A model generated the notes under the pieces. The model ran no database searches. It saw nothing but the letters and a program-made list of their open reading frames with translations, and was not told where the DNA came from. Position numbers and translations under genes: made by a program. DNA of 64,000 bases from Bdellovibrio sp. ZAP7 (lineage in GTDB: Bacteria > Bdellovibrionota > Bdellovibrionia > Bdellovibrionales > Bdellovibrionaceae). Below are positions 54,731 through 63,269 of the stretch, piece after piece (the stretch's first letter is position 1; each line of letters starts with the position of its first letter). The stretch is taken from the NCBI RefSeq assembly GCF_006874645.1, contig NZ_CP030082.1, positions 3,782,001 through 3,846,000 of the forward strand. The letters run 5' to 3'.

Positions 54731-55537
54731 ATGAACTTGAAGATTCCCCTGAAGCGTCGCGGATTTATCTTAGGCGCATTAACGACAGCAGTAGGTTTAT
54801 TTGCGGGGGCAGGGCCTCTTATTAGAAAGGAAAAAGGTATGTTAACAGTAAGAAGATCAAACGATAGAGGATTGGCAGAGCACGGATGGTTGAAGTCTCG
54901 TCATACGTTTTCCTTTGCAGAATACTATGACCCAGAACACATGCACTTCGGTCCACTACGCGTAATCAACGAAGACCGAATCGCAGCAAGCTCTGGCTTT
55001 GATACACATCCTCACCGCGATATGGAAATCATCTCTTACGTAATCTCTGGCGGTCTACAACACAGAGATTCTATGGGTAACGTGGCAGTGATTAAACCAG
55101 GTGAAGTGCAACGCATGAGCGCAGGCACAGGCGTTCTTCACTCGGAGTATAATGATGAGTCTGACAAAGAAACGCATTTCTTCCAAATCTGGATTATGCC
55201 CAACAAACGTGGCGTCCAGCCAGGTTACGGTCAGAAATCATTCGAGAAAGAACTGGCTTCACAAAAATTGGTGCATGTGATTTCCACAGACGGTCGCGAT
55301 GGCACAATCGGAATTCATCAAGATGCAGATATGTATATCTCGCGCTTGAAAAAATCCGAAGAACTTGAGTTCGAAATTGGTGATGATCGCCGTATGTGGC
55401 TTCAAGTGGTCAAAGGCAACGTCGAAGTAAATGGTGAAAAACTTGCGACCGGTGATGCAATTGCGGCAACCGATGTAGCCACTGCAAACATCAAAGCCAG
55501 CGATGACTCTGAAATGATTTTATTTAAACTTCCGTAA
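54731..55537 (+). CDS. pirin-family protein with Tat-like N-terminal signal
   Basis: The ATG at 54731 follows GGGAGG. The first 35 residues include KRRGFILGALTTAVGLFAGAG, a twin-arginine plus hydrophobic segment resembling a Tat signal. The pirin domain then starts at the usual MLTVRRSNDRG (residue 37), with metal ligands in HPHRDMEI and GVLHSEYN. Pirins are mostly cytosolic quercetinase-like or regulatory proteins; a signal-bearing form is unusual. An internal ATG at 54839 with AGGAAAAAGGT nearby could give a cytosolic form. Confidence 0.85.
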   Translation: MNLKIPLKRRGFILGALTTAVGLFAGAGPLIRKEKGMLTVRRSNDRGLAEHGWLKSRHTFSFAEYYDPEHMHFGPLRVINEDRIAASSGFDTHPHRDMEIISYVISGGLQHRDSMGNVAVIKPGEVQRMSAGTGVLHSEYNDESDKETHFFQIWIMPNKRGVQPGYGQKSFEKELASQKLVHVISTDGRDGTIGIHQDADMYISRLKKSEELEFEIGDDRRMWLQVVKGNVEVNGEKLATGDAIAATDVATANIKASDDSEMILFKLP

Positions 55538-55558
55538 TTTAATATCCCCTCCCAACAG

Positions 55559-55586
55559 AAGGGCGAATCCACGCGGGTTCGCCCTT
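55559..55586 (+). terminator. rho-independent terminator of the pirin gene
   Basis: A 9-bp stem AAGGGCGAA/TTCGCCCTT with a 10-nt loop flows into TTTTTTT, 21 bp after the stop. Confidence 0.92.
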
Positions 55587-55718
55587 TTTTTGGCGCTAAG
55601 ACTGGCTTGCGGCACGATTCACCGCGTTTTCCCTCCCAAAAGTCGAGATATTCTGCGTTTCACGGTTGACGGAGGAACACAGATTTTGTCATATGCGACC
55701 TTCGACGAGGAGGTTCTA

Positions 55719-56129
55719 ATGAAAAAATTCACTCTGATTTTCGCTATCACATTGGTTTCCATGAATGCTTGGTCTTCAGCCATTGTCCTTCGCTGCAATT
55801 CACAAAAAGGTGAAGTACTTATTAACTTCGAACCATTGTCGGCGAGCTGGGTTAACAAAGATGGATCTACAACCCCGTTCCTTCGTTATGGAAACATCTG
55901 CAATCAAGATGTTTCTAACTACAATCCAAAACCAAACTGCCGTGCGGAAGAAAGATCTGAAGATCACTACTGGATCCAAACATTGGAGTGTGAACACGGA
56001 GGTCAATGGTTTGCTGATGCGGTTATGGAAATCAGCCAAATCACGAAAGACGGCCGCTTTCAATGCAAATCTAAATTCGGCAGCAAAGCAGACATCAAGC
56101 TAGAGCTCGATAGCTGCCGTCCGTTCTAA
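55719..56129 (+). CDS. small exported protein, unknown function
   Basis: The ATG at 55719 follows GAGGAGG. The 136-residue product has a signal peptide (1-19, ending AWSS) and six cysteines (LRCNS, NICNQD, PNCRAE, LECEHG, FQCKSK, DSCRPF), so up to three disulphides. The sequence resembles other small exported Bdellovibrio-type proteins of unknown function. The 3' end overlaps the convergent alkyltransferase-like gene by 4 bp. Confidence 0.75.
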   Translation: MKKFTLIFAITLVSMNAWSSAIVLRCNSQKGEVLINFEPLSASWVNKDGSTTPFLRYGNICNQDVSNYNPKPNCRAEERSEDHYWIQTLECEHGGQWFADAVMEISQITKDGRFQCKSKFGSKADIKLELDSCRPF

Positions 56130-56497
56130 GAAAACATTTTCGGCTTAGACGCCTGGCTCTTTGATTTTGCCGGGCGTTTGCTCCATTGGAATTTCAGCAG
56201 ATCTAATTTTCCGTCTGCACTAAACTCCACGCCTTCCTTCTCAAGCTTCTTTTTTTGCTCTCGATAATTTCGACTTTCCACCTCAAATGATATGCGGCCT
56301 TGCGAGTTCAAAACTCGGTGCCACGGCAATTTGTACGTGGTTGAACAGGAATGGAGAATCCAAGAAACTCCTCGAGCCCCTTGGGGTTTACCAGCAAGCT
56401 CGGCAATCTGTTTGTAGGTCGCGACCTTCCCCTTGGGAATTTTCAAAATAGTTTCGATCACTTTTTTAGAAAAAGGTGAAAGTTGAATAACGGCCAT
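56126..56497 (-). CDS. alkyltransferase-like protein (ATL)
   Basis: The 123-residue protein has the MGMT fold with GKVATYKQIAELAGKPQGARGV and LPWHRV (58-62): the acceptor Cys of O6-methylguanine methyltransferase is replaced by Trp59. Such ATL proteins bind O6-alkylguanine and flag it for nucleotide-excision repair rather than repairing it. The C-terminal tail is basic (SKRPAKSKSQASKPK). It overlaps the stop of the metallo-beta-lactamase-fold gene by one base. Confidence 0.93.
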   Translation of the reverse strand: MAVIQLSPFSKKVIETILKIPKGKVATYKQIAELAGKPQGARGVSWILHSCSTTYKLPWHRVLNSQGRISFEVESRNYREQKKKLEKEGVEFSADGKLDLLKFQWSKRPAKSKSQASKPKMFS

Positions 56498-57816
56498 TAG
56501 TTCCCCTGTATAAGGATTCTATCCAGTTGAGCTTTTTGATATGTTCCAAACTCTAAATTAAATAGACAACGAATCAAGGGGTCTTCGACAACATCAACAT
56601 CCACGGTCTTTTCAACACGCAGATAAAGCGAGGTCAGACTCTCCCCTGTGGTTAAAGCAGAATAGAGCTTCGTCGCGATAACTTCTGTTTTCCATTCTGT
56701 AGGCTGGGGACAGGTGTCCACACTTATCATTTCATCGTCAGTCAGTTTGAAATGGAAGACCGTTTCCGTCCCGTCAAAATCAAAAACAGAAAGCTGCCAA
56801 AAGCGAGCCTTATTAAAATAGATATCAGCAGACGGGCCCACATCTTTGTACTTAACTGGCAAATCGTTCTGACAATATGATATCACTCGCGCCATCTGCT
56901 CTTTGGGTAATTCAGGAAAATGCTTCGCAATTGCAGCAGTTGACGGAGGAACCAGCGCGGGATCGTAGTGATAATCAACGTCCTGATTTCCAATGACCCG
57001 AATCCAAGGCAAGGGCTCCGCGGCCTTCATTTCCGAGCCCTCAAGTTTCAGACTTGATCCTGGATTTAAACGAACGATATGTGTCTGAGGTAAAACGGGC
57101 CCAACCTGTTCAGAAAACAATTGATAAGAAATGGGAAAGAACGCCTGATTATACCAAGACCATTCTTCCATACGAAACTGACAGGAACTGGGAATCAGAT
57201 TTTTAGGGGCGAGGAAACGAAGTTGCTCTAACCATTCCTGCGGAATCCTTCTATCGGAAGGTTCCACCCTCAAGGGCTCGATTACTTCCAGCTCTCGCAT
57301 CGTTTGAAAAGGCCACATAACAAGATCCCATGGCTTTTCCTGAATAAGCTGATTCATTGTTTCTTCATCGACCCAAGAATCCACCACATTCAAAATTTTT
57401 AGCCCGTGTACATTGACCTGAAATATAGAATCAACATCCACATCCAATGCTGGCAAGGATTTCAACGCAAAAGGACCTACTTGAACAGATCCCCCCAGCT
57501 TTAAAGCGTGAACATTCTTAAATCCCAGCTGTCTGATCCAGTCAAACATTTCTGGGTGCACGCAAAACATGTAAATCGGCGTATTTCGATTTAGGAGCTT
57601 AAGACTATCCAACGAACAGTGATCATCATGATGGTGGGATATAAAGACAGCCGCGAGGCTTAGGGCCCGAATACTGTCATAATCAAATTCAAGAGCCGGA
57701 TAAGCATAACAGTTACGGCTGAATGGATTTTCAAAAATCGGATCAAAGGCGATTTGCACACCCTTGCTTTCGAATACATAGCCCGCATGAAAAATTCTGG
57801 AAACTTTGACAGCCAT
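56497..57816 (-). CDS. metallo-beta-lactamase-fold hydrolase
   Basis: The 439-residue protein has an N-terminal MBL domain with the dinuclear metal motif HHHDDH (His61-His66) and further metal ligand candidates in later strands, e.g. NVVDSWVDEE. It resembles UlaG/NAPE-PLD-type members. A C-terminal region of about 180 residues is unassigned (motifs YHYDPALVPPSTAAIAKHFPEL). The substrate is unknown. The stop abuts the alkyltransferase-like gene, so the two are probably co-transcribed. Confidence 0.87.
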   Translation of the reverse strand: MAVKVSRIFHAGYVFESKGVQIAFDPIFENPFSRNCYAYPALEFDYDSIRALSLAAVFISHHHDDHCSLDSLKLLNRNTPIYMFCVHPEMFDWIRQLGFKNVHALKLGGSVQVGPFALKSLPALDVDVDSIFQVNVHGLKILNVVDSWVDEETMNQLIQEKPWDLVMWPFQTMRELEVIEPLRVEPSDRRIPQEWLEQLRFLAPKNLIPSSCQFRMEEWSWYNQAFFPISYQLFSEQVGPVLPQTHIVRLNPGSSLKLEGSEMKAAEPLPWIRVIGNQDVDYHYDPALVPPSTAAIAKHFPELPKEQMARVISYCQNDLPVKYKDVGPSADIYFNKARFWQLSVFDFDGTETVFHFKLTDDEMISVDTCPQPTEWKTEVIATKLYSALTTGESLTSLYLRVEKTVDVDVVEDPLIRCLFNLEFGTYQKAQLDRILIQGN

Positions 57817-57873
57817 GATCTCGCTTATACTAGATCATGGCTGCAGACGGCAATTCACATATTCGAATCTGTC

Positions 57874-59394
57874 TTACGACGCAAATCTGACGGGCTGACC
57901 AAGTGAAATTGAGTCTTCATCTTGAGCGCCCTCAGCAGCAGCAACGGACCGTCCTGCCACAATTCGATCTAAATCATCAACATTAGTACGGAGCTGCTTT
58001 GCTTGATCTGCAAGCTGTTGAGCCGAGACGGCTGCTTCTTCCGAAGCTGAGGCATTTTGCTGTGTGACTTCATCCAGATCATTCATGGCTTTACCCATTT
58101 GGACGATGCCGTTGGCTTGCTCATGACTAGCTGTAGAGATTTCTCCACTTAAATCCGCAATTTTCTTAATTGAGGTTACGATTTCCGAAAACACGACACC
58201 GCTTTGTTCCGCCTTCGCGCTGCCCTCTGCAATTCTTTCAACGCTTTCGTTAATAAGAGTGGCTATACTTTTCGCTGACTCTGCGCTTCGTTGCGCTAAA
58301 CTTCTAACGGCATCAGCAACCACCGCAAACCCTCGTCCTTGCTCGCCGGCACGAGCGGCTTCCACTGCCGCATTGAGCGCCAACAAGTTCGTTTGAAAAG
58401 CGATATCGTCAATCACCGAAGTAATCTCGGCGATCTTTTTGGAATCAGATGAAATCAATTGAATAGAGGTAATTAAGGAATGAATATCCTGCTCACCTTT
58501 CACAGCACTTTCACGAGTAGAAGTGGCAAGGTGCGCCGCTTGCTTTGCATTTTCGGAATTTGTTTTCACCATGGCGGTCAGTTCCTCAATCGTAGCCACT
58601 GTTTCCTCAAGGGAGGCAGCTTGTTGTGAGGAAGCAGAAGACAAAGCATGCGAAGAATCCGTGATTTGCTCCGAAGCATGCTTCACTTGCTCCGCACCCT
58701 TTGCGATCTCTTCAGATACTTGAGCAATGGATTTAGACAAAGAGACGGCAACCCAAGCTCCGCAGCCCATTCCTAAAATCACCCCGAAAAGAATTGTAAC
58801 TAACACCGTGGTATTCGTTTCTTTGCCGGTGTCGCGGGCTTCCTGAACCCACGCCTCTCCATTCATATGATGGAATGAAACCAGACTGGCTATAGCCTTA
58901 TCATAAGCTGCGGCGTACTTTGGGCAATCAATCAGAAAGATACCAATCAATTTCAGCTTATCTTCGTTCGTTCCAGAAAGATAAAGTTTCAAGGCTTCTG
59001 TACCTAAACTTTTAAATGCCACCCAAGTGGAATTTACTTCGTCATATTTTTCTTTCTCACCCGGCAGGAAGCCATAAGACTTATAAAGTTCATCAGCCTT
59101 TTCATAAGCCGCGATACTGTCAGTCACTTCTTTTACGTACTGTAAGCCTTGCTCATGAGACAAACCAGGCAGCCCCAAACTTCTTAGGCTGATACGAATA
59201 GAACGAAAATGAAGGTACATTTTATCAGCAACTTCGATATTCCCCAGAACATCGCCTGTTACCTTTTCATAGGATCTGCCAATTCCTTGGATACCCCAGA
59301 ACGCAACCCCACCCACAACAACCGGTATCGCCGCCATAAATATGCAAAGCGCGAACAACTTTGCCTTCAGACTCATTTTCATATTCACATCCAT
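57874..59394 (-). CDS. methyl-accepting chemotaxis protein
   Basis: The 506-residue protein has a transmembrane segment (about 13-34), a periplasmic four-helix-bundle-like domain (35-190), a second transmembrane segment (about 194-218), no obvious HAMP, and a signalling domain with the hairpin tip [45 protein letters not shown]. No C-terminal CheR/CheB pentapeptide. The ligand is unknown; chemotaxis toward prey or nutrients is plausible. Weak SD, so the start is approximate. Confidence 0.9.
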   Translation of the reverse strand: MDVNMKMSLKAKLFALCIFMAAIPVVVGGVAFWGIQGIGRSYEKVTGDVLGNIEVADKMYLHFRSIRISLRSLGLPGLSHEQGLQYVKEVTDSIAAYEKADELYKSYGFLPGEKEKYDEVNSTWVAFKSLGTEALKLYLSGTNEDKLKLIGIFLIDCPKYAAAYDKAIASLVSFHHMNGEAWVQEARDTGKETNTTVLVTILFGVILGMGCGAWVAVSLSKSIAQVSEEIAKGAEQVKHASEQITDSSHALSSASSQQAASLEETVATIEELTAMVKTNSENAKQAAHLATSTRESAVKGEQDIHSLITSIQLISSDSKKIAEITSVIDDIAFQTNLLALNAAVEAARAGEQGRGFAVVADAVRSLAQRSAESAKSIATLINESVERIAEGSAKAEQSGVVFSEIVTSIKKIADLSGEISTASHEQANGIVQMGKAMNDLDEVTQQNASASEEAAVSAQQLADQAKQLRTNVDDLDRIVAGRSVAAAEGAQDEDSISLGQPVRFAS

Positions 59395-59593
59395 CTCGCA
59401 CTAAAATGTTCATAAATAGAAGAAGGGAGGAACCACGAATACTGCTTACCTTCTGAATCCACCAAGGTCGATGGACACATTCATTTCGGGAATGTCTTAA
59501 GAAAACTTGATTGGTATTTAGCAAGCAAGACTCTTATCTGCGCAGAAAAGGAGTTGTTCGGTCTCACATTCGAGAAATCCTCGGCGAAATCAC

Positions 59594-60589
59594 CTAAGAC
59601 ATATGTGCGACCTCGTTTTCACACCGTGTTCCATTAATCAAACAAACAAGATTCCTTTTAGTCGTGTCAGCAATATTCATTAAGGCCTCTTGAGTAAGAA
59701 AGGCTTGGTGAGAAGTCATAATAACATTTGGGAACGTCGTTAAACGGGCCAGGATATCATCTGTGATACCTTCGCTGGATTGATCTGTGAAAAACACTCC
59801 CTCTTCTTCTTCATAAACATCAAGACAGGCTCCGCCAATACGATGAGCTTTCAATGCTTTGATCAAAGCTTGAGTGTCAATCAAGCCACCCCGGCCGGTG
59901 TTAATCAAAACGGCATTGCTCTTCATTTTCGCAAAGGCGCTTTCATCAATAAGATGCTTGGTGGCCTCGTTCAACGGACAGTGCAAAGAAATGATGTCAG
60001 ATTTTCTAAGCAGTTCATCCAGATTAACGTACTTTGCCATCGCCTCAATTTCAGGGTCAGTTTTAATATCATGGACTAAAATTGAACATCCAAAGCCATT
60101 CATAATCTTCGCAAAGACATGTCCAATCCTTCCGGTTCCGATAATACCCACGGTCTTTCCATGAAGATCAAAGCCGACAAGCCCCTCCAGTGAAAAATTC
60201 ATTTCACGAACGTGATAGTGCGCCTTATGAATCTTTCTATTCAAGGTAAGCAGCAATGCCACCGCATGCTCCGCGACTGCATAAGGTGAATATTCAGGAA
60301 CGCGCACCACTCGCAAACCTAACTTTGTAGCCGTCGGCAAATGGACATTGTTAAATCCTGCGCAGCGAAGTGCGATAAAGCGAACGCCCAGTTTATGAAG
60401 CTCCGTAAGAACTGCTTCGTTTAAAACATCATTAACGAAAACACATATCCCTTGATAACCGCTTGCGAGTTGCACGGTCTTTTCAGTAAGTCTTGCCTCC
60501 AAAAAATCAAACTCGATTTCAGAATCTTTCTGAGCCTCTTGAAAAAACTTTTCTTCGTATTTGCGAGCACTGAAAAACGCTACTTTCAT
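59594..60589 (-). CDS. D-2-hydroxyacid dehydrogenase (D-lactate dehydrogenase-like)
   Basis: The 331-residue protein has the NAD-binding GIIGTGRIGHVFA segment, the catalytic triad region with RCAGFNNVHL near residue 75, NTGRGGLIDTQAL and TSHQAFLT with the catalytic His. Its closest style is fermentative D-lactate dehydrogenase (LdhA). The substrate is inferred. The gene stands alone, with 200 bp of non-coding sequence to the chemoreceptor gene. Confidence 0.9.
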   Translation of the reverse strand: MKVAFFSARKYEEKFFQEAQKDSEIEFDFLEARLTEKTVQLASGYQGICVFVNDVLNEAVLTELHKLGVRFIALRCAGFNNVHLPTATKLGLRVVRVPEYSPYAVAEHAVALLLTLNRKIHKAHYHVREMNFSLEGLVGFDLHGKTVGIIGTGRIGHVFAKIMNGFGCSILVHDIKTDPEIEAMAKYVNLDELLRKSDIISLHCPLNEATKHLIDESAFAKMKSNAVLINTGRGGLIDTQALIKALKAHRIGGACLDVYEEEEGVFFTDQSSEGITDDILARLTTFPNVIMTSHQAFLTQEALMNIADTTKRNLVCLINGTRCENEVAHMS

Positions 60590-60718
60590 GGCAACCTCTG
60601 GTTTGGATTTATAAACAATAACCGTAGTATTTGCGGGACGCCATCTCTGACACAGTCCTTTTGCAGAAAATCTTCTCCACCCCCTATCTATAGGATATTA
60701 CCCAGCATTCTCTAATTT

Positions 60719-60746
60719 TTGACAAGTTCACAAACCCTGGTATACT
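60719..60746 (+). promoter_or_regulatory. sigma-70-type promoter of the ArsR-AHSA1 operon
   Basis: TTGACA (60719-60724), a 16-bp spacer, then TATACT (60741-60746): a near-consensus promoter 34 bp before the ArsR ATG. The predicted start of transcription lies inside the palindrome at 60749-60774. Confidence 0.75.
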
Positions 60747-60748
60747 TA

Positions 60749-60774
60749 ACCTATAAGTTAATTAACCGATAGGT
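60749..60774. promoter_or_regulatory. 26-bp palindromic operator of the ArsR-type repressor
   Basis: ACCTAT-AA-GTTAATTAAC-CG-ATAGGT, centred at 60761.5: 11 of 13 positions in each half are symmetric. It overlaps the expected transcription start downstream of TATACT, the classic place for a repressor site of the adjacent ArsR gene. Confidence 0.7.
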
Positions 60775-60779
60775 AAAAT

Positions 60780-61145
60780 ATGGATCAGTTAAGTCAAACA
60801 TTTCAGGCACTCGCAGACCCCACCCGTCGGGCGATGCTTGCGCACTTGGCAAAGGGCGAATCAAATGTGACAGATCTGGCAAAGCCATTTCTGAAAGAAA
60901 TGAGTCTGCCCGCTGTCACCAAACATTTGAAAGTTCTTGAAAAGGCCGGACTGATCACCAAAACCAAAGAGGCACAATGGCGTCCCTGCAAAATCAATGC
61001 AGATGGACTTCGTGATGTTGCCGATTGGATGGAACATTACCGAACATTTTGGGAAGAAAGTTTTGATCGACTGGATGCTTACTTAAAAACCGTCACTGCC
61101 AAAGAAAAGACATCGAAAGGGAAAAAAAATGGGCGCAAGAAATAA
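60780..61145 (+). CDS. ArsR-family winged-helix regulator
   Basis: A 121-residue ArsR-type regulator: MDQLSQTFQALADPTRRAMLAHLAKGESNVTDLAKPF, then LPAVTKHLKVLEKAGLITKTKEAQWR. No metal-binding CxC is present, so an organic ligand or protein signal is likely. It belongs to the group paired with AHSA1/SRPBCC proteins. The C-terminal tail is Lys/Gly-rich. It shares an operon with the next gene by a 17-bp overlap and likely represses its own operon. Confidence 0.92.
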   Translation: MDQLSQTFQALADPTRRAMLAHLAKGESNVTDLAKPFLKEMSLPAVTKHLKVLEKAGLITKTKEAQWRPCKINADGLRDVADWMEHYRTFWEESFDRLDAYLKTVTAKEKTSKGKKNGRKK

Positions 61146-62091
61146 ACCTAACGAAATATATCTCACCCGTGTGTACGATGCCCCGGTAAAACTCGTATGG
61201 GATGCTTGGACAGATCCAAAGCAAGTGGCCCAATGGTGGGGACCTCGCGGTTTCACTATCACAACTCACAGCAAGGACCTTCGCGTCGCCGGCCATTGGT
61301 CTTATACAATGCATGGACCCGACGGTAAAGATTGGGAAAATAAAACGGTCTATCACGAAGTCGAAAAGTATTCTCGTTTGGTTTATGACCATGGTGGTGG
61401 CGAAGATCGCCCGCCCCTTTTCAGAGTTACCGTGACATTTGAAGAAATCAAGGGTGGCAAAACGAAAATGGATATGACCATGGCTCTGGAAACTGCTGAA
61501 GCCGCGAATGAGACGAAAAAATTTATCAAACAGGCAAGCGGCAACTCCACTTGGGATCGCTTGGCAGAATTCTTGGACAAAGAGTCCACGGGCAAAGAAA
61601 AATTCGTTATCAATCGAGTTTTTGAAGCTCCAATTAACACGATGTTTGAGATGTGGACGAATCCGACTCATTTCGCAAAATGGCTGGCACCGACGGGCTT
61701 TAATATGAAGTTCTTGCGTGCTGATATTAAGGCCGGGGCAACGACGTTCTATTGTATTGAAAACGATGCAGGTTTAAAAATGTATGGCCGAGCAAAGTAT
61801 TTGGAAATCTCCGCTCCGAACAAACTGGTTTACACTCAAGAGTTCACCGACGAGAAAGAAAATCAATCACGTCATCCGATGGCGCCCACATGGCCTGCTG
61901 TTATGCAGACCACAGTCCTATTCGCCGAAGAAAGTCCCACAGAAACTCGCGTGACTGTGACTTGGGAAGTTGTCGGCGATTACACAGCGGAAGAGCTTGA
62001 GACCTTTATCAAAGGACGCGCCGGCATGACTCAAGGCTGGACGGGATCATTTGATAAGCTTGAAGACTACATCGCTAGCAACAGAAATTAG
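61129..62091 (+). CDS. tandem AHSA1/SRPBCC-domain protein
   Basis: The 320-residue protein carries two AHSA1-like domains: one opens near residue 8 (IYLTRVYDAPVKLVWDAWTDPKQVAQWWGPRGFT) and the second near 155 (FVINRVFEAPINTMFEMWTNPTHFAKWLAPTGF). Each is a hydrophobic-ligand-binding fold; the family is named from an Hsp90 co-chaperone but bacterial members often bind or sense small molecules. The start lies inside the ArsR gene. The 3' end overlaps the convergent membrane-protein gene by 45 bp. Confidence 0.88.
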   Translation: MGARNKPNEIYLTRVYDAPVKLVWDAWTDPKQVAQWWGPRGFTITTHSKDLRVAGHWSYTMHGPDGKDWENKTVYHEVEKYSRLVYDHGGGEDRPPLFRVTVTFEEIKGGKTKMDMTMALETAEAANETKKFIKQASGNSTWDRLAEFLDKESTGKEKFVINRVFEAPINTMFEMWTNPTHFAKWLAPTGFNMKFLRADIKAGATTFYCIENDAGLKMYGRAKYLEISAPNKLVYTQEFTDEKENQSRHPMAPTWPAVMQTTVLFAEESPTETRVTVTWEVVGDYTAEELETFIKGRAGMTQGWTGSFDKLEDYIASNRN

Positions 62092-62409
62092 TGTTCCTAA
62101 AACTCCCCCGTGCACCAGAATACGGAGCGCGATGGGGAAATTTTGAACCCTCCCGTAAGCTAGGATCATCGTGGGTAGCATACCAAAAAAGCCCACGATG
62201 AATCCCTTCAGCCAAGGCTGTACATCCCAATTAACAAAGGGAATCAGCAGTCCCAGCAAAACCCACTGAAAGAAAACCGAAACAATTGAATAGCGATATA
62301 TCGGAGGCTTAGACTTCATATCCTTTAGCATCGGTATGATGTCCAGGCCACCCGCAACAATTCCAATAAGCAGTGCAATTATGATTTGAACTAACATATC
62401 GCTTATCAT
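62047..62409 (-). CDS. small integral membrane protein, unknown function
   Basis: A 120-residue protein with four hydrophobic segments and conserved-looking GGLDIIPMLKDM and GFFGMLPTMILAYGR turns. No family recognised. The ATG at 62409 or 62397 has no clear SD. It is antisense to the end of the AHSA1 gene for 45 bp. Confidence 0.55.
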   Translation of the reverse strand: MISDMLVQIIIALLIGIVAGGLDIIPMLKDMKSKPPIYRYSIVSVFFQWVLLGLLIPFVNWDVQPWLKGFIVGFFGMLPTMILAYGRVQNFPIALRILVHGGVLGTLISVASDVVFKLIK

Positions 62410-62486
62410 AGGAAGTCTTTATTTCCGTGTCATCGGAAGTTTGCTATAATAAGCAAACATTGTTATCAGGCTAATGAGGTCTAAAA

Positions 62487-63260
62487 ATGAAATTGATTTC
62501 CTGGAACGTGAACGGTCTTCGTTCCGTTCATAAAAAGAACTTCCGTGAATGGTTTGAAAAAGAAAAGGCAGATGTTGTCTGCCTTCAGGAAATCAAAATT
62601 ACTGACGAGGCGATTAAAAAGGATGAAACATTTTATCATCCGGCAAAGTATCACTCTTCATGGGCGTTTGCGGAAAAGCCGGGATACTCGGGTCTCGCGA
62701 TCTATTCTAAGAATGAACCCGATGATGTCCGGGTCGGTTTGGGAATCCCCAAATTTGATTCTGAAGGTCGCTGGATCGAGGCGGACTTCGGCCCGATTAC
62801 CGTGGTGAACAGCTATTTCCCAAATAGCCAAAGAGAACACACTCGATTACCTTTTAAACTGGAGTTCTGTGCGGCTGCAGAAAAGCGCCTGCAAGCTTTG
62901 AGAAAAAAAGGGCGCGAAGTGATGATCTGTGGTGATTTTAATATCGCTCACAAAGAAATTGATCTTCGTAATCCCAAAACCAATATGAAAAATGCGGGCT
63001 TTCTGCCGGAAGAACGTGCGTGGATGACAAAGTTCCTGGATAAGCTTGAATGGGTTGATGCTTTCAGAAAATTCGAGCAAGGCCCAGATCACTACACGTG
63101 GTGGAGCTATCGACCTGGAGTGCGGGAAAAGAACATTGGTTGGCGCTTGGATTACTTCCTGGTGAACAAAGAAGCGTCGGATAGATTAAAGGCTGCAGCC
63201 CATTGCCCAGATGTTATGGGTTCTGACCACTGCCCTGTTCGTCTTACTCTGAAAAAGTAA
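62487..63260 (+). CDS. xth: exodeoxyribonuclease III
   Basis: A 257-residue AP endonuclease/3'-exonuclease: MKLISWNVNGLRSVHKKNFREWF, metal-binding VVCLQEIK with Glu, CGDFNIAHKEIDL with Asp-Asn, and the C-terminal GSDHCPVRL with catalytic His. It cuts at abasic sites and removes 3' blocking groups during base-excision repair. Length is normal. Confidence 0.96.
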   Translation: MKLISWNVNGLRSVHKKNFREWFEKEKADVVCLQEIKITDEAIKKDETFYHPAKYHSSWAFAEKPGYSGLAIYSKNEPDDVRVGLGIPKFDSEGRWIEADFGPITVVNSYFPNSQREHTRLPFKLEFCAAAEKRLQALRKKGREVMICGDFNIAHKEIDLRNPKTNMKNAGFLPEERAWMTKFLDKLEWVDAFRKFEQGPDHYTWWSYRPGVREKNIGWRLDYFLVNKEASDRLKAAAHCPDVMGSDHCPVRLTLKK

Positions 63261-63269
63261 TCTCTCGTT

